This document shows positions 60,029 to 64,000 of a DNA stretch of 64,000 nucleotides, piece by piece. Under the pieces are notes generated by a model. It searched no databases and had not been told where the DNA came from. It saw only the letters and a program-made list of their open reading frames with translations. The position numbers and the translations under genes were made by a program. The DNA is from Thermus hydrothermalis (GTDB lineage: Bacteria > Deinococcota > Deinococci > Deinococcales > Thermaceae): the NCBI RefSeq assembly GCF_022760925.1, contig NZ_JAKTNT010000002.1, forward strand, positions 141,144 to 205,143, written 5' to 3'. Numbering within the stretch: position 1 is the first letter of the stretch; each line of letters begins with the position of its first letter.

Positions 60029-61397
60029 GGACCACCTCCGGGAGGACCTTGCCCCGGTTGGCGAGGCCCTTGGGGTCCAGGGCGGCCTTCACCCTCTCCA
60101 TGGCGAAAAGGTCCTCCTGGGCGAACATCTCCGGCATGTAGGCCTTCTTCTCCACCCCGATCCCGTGCTCGCCCGTAAGGGACCCCCCAAGGCGCACGCA
60201 TAGCCTCAGGATCTCTCCGGCCAGGGCCTCGGCCCGCTCCAGCTCTCCCGGCTTTTTGCCGTCGTAGAGGACCAGGGGGTGGAGGTTCCCGTCCCCGGCG
60301 TGGAAGACGTTGGCCACCCTAAGCCCGAAGGCCTGGGAAAGCCTTTGGATTTCCCGCAAGGCCTCCCCCAGGCGGCTTCGCGGCACCACCCCGTCCTGGA
60401 CCAGGTAGTCCGGGGAAAGCCGGCCCACGGCGCTGAAGGCCGCCTTGCGCCCCTTCCAGATGGCCTGCCGCTCCGCCTCGCTTTGCGCCACCCGCACGGC
60501 GTAGGCTCCGCTTTCCCGGATCACCTCCTCCAGGACCCGGGCCTCCTCCGCCACCTCCTCCTTGGGGCCTTCAAGCTCCACGATGAGGAGGGCTTCCGCC
60601 TGCGGGTAGCCCGCCCGCACCGCCTTCTCCGCCGCCTCAATGGCCAGGCGGTCCATGATCTCTAGGGCCCCGGGGAGGAGGCCCCTTCGGATCACGAGGC
60701 TCACGGCGTCGCCCGCCTTTTCCAGGCTGTCGTAGGCGGCGAGGAGGGTGTGGTAGGCCTCGGGCTTGGGGAGGAGCCTTAGGGTGATCTCCACCGCCAC
60801 CCCCAAAAGCCCCTCCGTGCCCACGAAGAAGCCGTGGAAGTCAGGGCCCACCCCCTCCAGGCTTTCCCCCCCGAGGCGCACCACCTCCCCTTCCGGGGTC
60901 ACCACCTCGAGGCCCAGCACGTGGTTCGCCGTCATCCCGTACTTCAGGCAGTGGGCCCCCCCCGAGTTGAAGGCCACGTTGCCCCCGATGGTGGACACGG
61001 GCTGGCTGGAGGGGTCCGGGGCGTAGTAGAGGCCGAAGGGGGCCGCCTGGCGGGAAACCTCCAGGTTCACCACCCCAGGCTCCACCACGGCGATGCGGGC
61101 GGTGGGGTCCAGCCTGAGGATGCGGTTCATACGGTTTAAGGCAAGGACGATCCCCCCCTCCACGGGCAAGGAGCCGCCGCTTAGGCTGGTGCCGCTCCCC
61201 CGGGCCACGAAGGGGACGCCGTGGCGGTGGCAAAGCCGCACCACCTGGACCACCTCCTCCTTCCTCTCCGGCAAGACCACCGCCAGGGGGCGCCTGCGGT
61301 AGGCGGTGAGGGCGTCGGACTCGTAGGGGGCGAGGGCCGCCTCCTGGGTGAGGACCCTGCCCGGCAAAAGGGCCTTGAGTTCTTCCAAAAAGCCCAC
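60021..61397 (-). CDS. glcD: Glycolate oxidase catalytic subunit
   Basis: 458 residues, FAD-linked oxidase of the VAO family, oxidising glycolate (or D-lactate) to glyoxylate. [40 protein letters not shown], and the C-terminal [12 protein letters not shown] and [16 protein letters not shown] start preceded by AAAGGAGGG; the frame is open much further upstream but only across the aceB terminator. First gene of glcDEF. Confidence 0.95.
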   Translation of the reverse strand: MGFLEELKALLPGRVLTQEAALAPYESDALTAYRRRPLAVVLPERKEEVVQVVRLCHRHGVPFVARGSGTSLSGGSLPVEGGIVLALNRMNRILRLDPTARIAVVEPGVVNLEVSRQAAPFGLYYAPDPSSQPVSTIGGNVAFNSGGAHCLKYGMTANHVLGLEVVTPEGEVVRLGGESLEGVGPDFHGFFVGTEGLLGVAVEITLRLLPKPEAYHTLLAAYDSLEKAGDAVSLVIRRGLLPGALEIMDRLAIEAAEKAVRAGYPQAEALLIVELEGPKEEVAEEARVLEEVIRESGAYAVRVAQSEAERQAIWKGRKAAFSAVGRLSPDYLVQDGVVPRSRLGEALREIQRLSQAFGLRVANVFHAGDGNLHPLVLYDGKKPGELERAEALAGEILRLCVRLGGSLTGEHGIGVEKKAYMPEMFAQEDLFAMERVKAALDPKGLANRGKVLPEVVHG

Positions 61398-61431
61398 GGC
61401 TTCCCTCCTTTCCTCCCACTTTAGGGCAAAA

Positions 61432-61453
61432 GGCGGGGAAGCTCCCCGCCCCT
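61432..61453 (-). terminator. Terminator between aceB and glcD
   Basis: Minus strand GGCGGGGA-GCT-TCCCCGCC followed by TTTTGCC (position good to about 1 nt). It separates malate synthase from glcDEF. Confidence 0.65.
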
Positions 61454-61468
61454 TCCCCGCCCTTGGCC

Positions 61469-63031
61469 TTAGTCCAGGTACTCGTAGGCCACCAGGGTGA
61501 GGAACTCTATGAACTCCTCCGAGAGGACGAGCTTGTCCAGGATCTCCTCCGCCTCCTTGTACCGCTCCTTCTCCCGGCCCCCCAGCTTGGCGAGCTCCTC
61601 CTCCTTGATCCTTTGGTAAAGCTCCGGGGTCACGGTGCGCCCGTCCTCCAACTTGGCTTCCCGGTGGACCCACTGCCAAAGCTGCGCCCGGCTGATCTCG
61701 GCGGTGGCGGCGTCCTCCATGAGGTTGAAGATGGCGGCGGCCCCGTTCCCCAAAAGCCACTGGTTCAGGTACTGCAGGGCCACGGAGACGTTGTTCCTCA
61801 AGCCTCCCTCCGTCACCTTCCCCCCGGGGACCTCAAAGTGGAGGAGGTCTTCCGCCTTCACTTCTACATCCAGGCGCTTCACGTGCTTCTGGTGGGGTTT
61901 ATCCCCCAGGTAGCGGTCAAAGACCTCTTGGGCCACGGGCACCAGGTCGGGGTGGGCCACCCAGGTGCCGTCAAAGCCTTGGGAGGCTTCCCGCTCCTTG
62001 TCCGCCCGCACCTGCTGGAAGGCCCGCTCGTTCACCTCGGGGTCCTTGCGGCTTGGGATGAAGGCGGCCATGCCCCCGATGGCGTGGGCCTCGTGGATGT
62101 GGCAGGACTTCACCAGGAGCTCGGTGTAGGCCTTCATGAAGGGCACGGTCATGGTGACCTGGGCCCGGTCGGGGAAGATGGGGGCGGTGGTGGCGAACTT
62201 CTTGATGCAGCTGAAGATGTAGTCCCAGCGGCCGGCGTTGAGCCCGGCGGCGTGCTCTTTGAGCTCGTAGAGGATCTCCTCCATCTCAAAGGCCGCCAGG
62301 ATGGTCTCTATGAGCACCGTGGCCCGGATGGTGCCCCGGGGGATTTGGAGGTAATCTTGGGCGAAGTTGAAGACCTCGTTCCAGAGGCGGGCCTCGAGGT
62401 GGCTTTCCATCTTGGGCAGGTAGAAGTAGGGCCCGCTTCCCCGCTTTAGGAGCTCGTGGGCGTTGTGGAAGAAGTAGAGCCCAAAGTCAAAGAGGCTAGC
62501 GGAGATGGGCTCCCCGTCCACCCGCACGTGCTTTTCCACCAGGTGCCAACCCCGGGGGCGCACCACCAGGGTGGCGGTCTTCTCCTTTAGGCGGTACTCC
62601 TTGCCCTCGGGGGAAACGAAGTCAATCTGGCGGCGCACGGCGTCGTAGAGGTTCTTCTGCCCCTGGATGACGTTGTCCCAGGTGGGGGAGAGGGCGTCCT
62701 CAAAGTCCGCCATGAAGACCTTGGCCCCGGAGTTCAGGGCGTTGATGATCATCTTGCGGTCCACGGGGCCGGTGATCTCCACCCGGCGGTCCAGGAGGTC
62801 CTGGGGGGCCTCGGCCACCCGCCAGTCCCCGCCCCGGACGAAGGCGGTTTCCTGGAGGAAGTCGGGCTTTTCCCCGGCCTTGTACCGCTCCCAAAGCTCG
62901 TGCCGGCGGGCAAGAAGGGCTTTCCGCACTGGGTTGAACTCCCGGTGCAGGGCCACCACGAACTTCAGGGCCTCCTCCGTCAGCACCTCCCTAAGGAGGG
63001 GGTGGTCTTTGGTGATCTCCACGCCCTTCAT
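61469..63031 (-). CDS. aceB: Malate synthase A
   Basis: 520 residues, condensing glyoxylate and acetyl-CoA to malate. Motifs: [61 protein letters not shown], and the region around [16 protein letters not shown] near the C-terminus. It provides the glyoxylate sink next to glcDEF. No isocitrate lyase gene is in the window. Promoter TTGACA/TAAGCT upstream, divergent from the IclR regulator. Confidence 0.96.
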   Translation of the reverse strand: MKGVEITKDHPLLREVLTEEALKFVVALHREFNPVRKALLARRHELWERYKAGEKPDFLQETAFVRGGDWRVAEAPQDLLDRRVEITGPVDRKMIINALNSGAKVFMADFEDALSPTWDNVIQGQKNLYDAVRRQIDFVSPEGKEYRLKEKTATLVVRPRGWHLVEKHVRVDGEPISASLFDFGLYFFHNAHELLKRGSGPYFYLPKMESHLEARLWNEVFNFAQDYLQIPRGTIRATVLIETILAAFEMEEILYELKEHAAGLNAGRWDYIFSCIKKFATTAPIFPDRAQVTMTVPFMKAYTELLVKSCHIHEAHAIGGMAAFIPSRKDPEVNERAFQQVRADKEREASQGFDGTWVAHPDLVPVAQEVFDRYLGDKPHQKHVKRLDVEVKAEDLLHFEVPGGKVTEGGLRNNVSVALQYLNQWLLGNGAAAIFNLMEDAATAEISRAQLWQWVHREAKLEDGRTVTPELYQRIKEEELAKLGGREKERYKEAEEILDKLVLSEEFIEFLTLVAYEYLD

Positions 63032-63040
63032 GGTGCCCCG

Positions 63041-63070
63041 AGCTTACGGGGGCGGGGCCGGGTTTGTCAA
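63041..63070 (-). promoter_or_regulatory. aceB promoter
   Basis: Minus strand: -35 TTGACA (63065-63070), 18-bp spacer, -10 TAAGCT (63041-63046), 9 nt to ATG 63031. Confidence 0.75.
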
Positions 63071-63082
63071 TAGACGGAATGC

Positions 63083-63101
63083 TTTTTCACATCTTGAAAA
63101 A
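63083..63101. promoter_or_regulatory. Palindrome between aceB and IclR gene, candidate operator
   Basis: TTTTTCA-CATCT-TGAAAAA, perfect 7-bp arms. It covers the -35 of the IclR gene and lies 12 bp upstream of the aceB -35. IclR-family sites are often TGGAAA/TTTCCA-like, which this resembles. Confidence 0.6.
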
Positions 63102-63122
63102 CTGCCCGGGCCATGCTAACCT
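63094..63122 (+). promoter_or_regulatory. IclR-gene promoter
   Basis: -35 TTGAAA (63094-63099), 17-bp spacer, -10 TAACCT (63117-63122), 8 nt to GTG 63131. Confidence 0.65.
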
Positions 63123-63130
63123 AAGCCCCC

Positions 63131-63889
63131 GTGCCGAGGCCGAGGGAAAAGGGGGCAAGCGAGGTCAAGACCCTGGAAAAGGGGCTACGGGTGCTGGAGG
63201 CCTTGGCGGAGGCCAGGGAAGCGGGGCTTGCCGCCTTGGCCGAGGCCACGGGGCTATCCAAGAGCACCCTTTACCGCCTCCTCCAGTCCTTGGCCCGGCG
63301 GGGCTTCGTGACGGAGGAAGGGGGCGTGTACCGGGTGGGGCCCAGGGCCTTCGCCGTGGGCCAGGCGTACCTGCGGCCGGACCTCCTCTCGGCGGCGCGC
63401 CCCGAGATGGAGGCTTTGTCGGCGGAAACGGGGGAGAGCGTGAACCTGGCGGTGCCCTGGGAGCAGGAGGCCCTGTACCTGGACCAGGTGGAGGGGAGGC
63501 AACTGGTGCGCCTCTTCACCGCTCCCGGTAGCCGGGCCCCCCTCCATGCCACCGGGGTGGGGAAGGTCTTCTTGGCCTATAGGGGGGTGCCGGAGGGCCT
63601 GCGCCTTACCCCCTTCACCCCCCACACCAAGACCCGCCTGGAAGAGCTCTTGGAGGAGCTAGGGGAGGTGCGGGCCCAAGGGTACGCCCTGGACAACGAG
63701 GAGAAGGAGCTGGGGGTGCGGTGCGTGGCCGCCCCTGTCTTCGGCCCTTCAGGGCAGGTGGTGGCGGCCATCTCCCTCTCCGCCCCGGCGAGCCGGCTTT
63801 CCCTGGAGGCGGCCAGGCTCCTCGCCCCCCGGGTGATGGCGGCGGCCAAGCGCGCTTCGTTGCGCCTAGGGTTTTCAGGGGGCGTATAA
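63131..63889 (+). CDS. IclR-family transcriptional regulator
   Basis: 252 residues. N-terminal winged helix-turn-helix (EKGLRVLEALAEA, LAALAEATGLSKSTLYRLLQSLARRGFV) and C-terminal ligand-binding GAF-like domain (APLHATGVGKVFLAY, GYALDNEEKELGVRCVAAPVF). By position it is the likely regulator of aceB and itself, responding to glyoxylate or a related acid. Its last codons contain the -10 box of the next gene. Confidence 0.92.
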   Translation: MPRPREKGASEVKTLEKGLRVLEALAEAREAGLAALAEATGLSKSTLYRLLQSLARRGFVTEEGGVYRVGPRAFAVGQAYLRPDLLSAARPEMEALSAETGESVNLAVPWEQEALYLDQVEGRQLVRLFTAPGSRAPLHATGVGKVFLAYRGVPEGLRLTPFTPHTKTRLEELLEELGEVRAQGYALDNEEKELGVRCVAAPVFGPSGQVVAAISLSAPASRLSLEAARLLAPRVMAAAKRASLRLGFSGGV

Positions 63890-63890
63890 T
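63860..63890 (+). promoter_or_regulatory. Possible promoter of HspR-like gene
   Basis: TTGCGC (63860-63865), 19-bp spacer, TATAAT (63885-63890), 40 nt before ATG 63931, with GGGAGGAG between. Confidence 0.45.
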
Positions 63891-63930
63891 GAGAAGGGTT
63901 AGTAGGGTTTAGCGGGAGGAGCTAAAGACC

Positions 63931-64000
63931 ATGGACAGGGTCACGGACAAGGACCGCCCGGTCTATGTGATTTCGGTGGCGGCGGAGCTGGTGGAGATGC
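63931..64000 (+). CDS. MerR-family regulator, HspR-like (5' end only)
   Basis: Only the first 23 codons are in the window: MDRVTDKDRPVYVISVAAEL and VEM. PVYVISVAAEL is the usual start of the HspR heat-shock repressor DNA-binding domain. No HAIR-type inverted repeat (CTTGAGT-N7-ACTCAAG) was found upstream, so regulation by HspR boxes is not shown here. Confidence 0.6.
   Translation, partial: MDRVTDKDRPVYVISVAAELVEM

Overview
The window reads as chromosomal DNA of Thermus, most likely Thermus thermophilus or a very close relative. Third codon positions are almost all G or C, and intergenic gaps are tiny or negative. The proteins match the lengths and motifs of known T. thermophilus enzymes: a 592-residue ArgRS, a 952-residue UvrA, the TtuA/TtuB tRNA-thiolation pair, and OtsA, OtsB and TreS of the trehalose pathway. 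Many genes look leaderless: a TANNNT -10 box ends 6-8 nt before the start codon and leaves no room for a ribosome binding site.

Layout. 1-9.9 kb: a trypsin-like protease (cut by the window edge), argS and uvrC on the minus strand; then an M19 dipeptidase, a MenI-like thioesterase, two degenerate alpha/beta-hydrolase genes, a small barrel-like protein, truD and pepF. 9.9-16.5 kb: a complete branched-chain-type ABC transporter operon on the minus strand, with an acyl-CoA synthetase gene set inside it. 16.6-25.9 kb: an argininosuccinate-lyase paralogue, galE, uvrA, a SIS sugar-phosphate protein, csaA behind a CAU-anticodon tRNA, and several small or secreted proteins. 26-34.5 kb: a ferredoxin/flavodoxin reductase, an MDR oxidoreductase, and a five-gene peptide/nickel-type ABC transporter read divergently from a 16-bp perfect palindrome. 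34.5-37.4 kb: acuB-acuC-ttuB-ttuA, four genes packed as one operon. 37.4-43.5 kb: otsA-otsB-treS on the minus strand, with visibly lower GC at third positions, abutting an ABC ATPase gene of glycine-betaine type that has lost its 5' end including Walker A; together these look like an acquired osmoadaptation island. 43.5-54.1 kb: alpha-glucosidase, two methyltransferases (one fused to a YkoF-like domain), lnt running into a tRNA-Leu gene, a degenerate metallophosphatase, queG, hom-thrC, three small membrane proteins, and a P-loop kinase with three tandem ATP-cone-like repeats. 54.2-64 kb: tRNA-Cys and tRNA-Val with a strong promoter and terminator, then glcD-glcE-glcF, glycerate kinase, hemW and a thioesterase, then malate synthase divergent from an IclR regulator, and the first codons of an HspR-like MerR regulator.

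How it fits together. The right end is a glycolate/glyoxylate module: GlcDEF makes glyoxylate, malate synthase consumes it, glycerate kinase handles glycerate, and the IclR protein is the obvious candidate regulator with a palindrome between it and aceB. The central part is about solute handling: two ABC importers, trehalose synthesis and alpha-glucosidase. No CRISPR array, insertion sequence, rRNA or phage gene was seen, and no gene-free stretch exceeds 300 bases.
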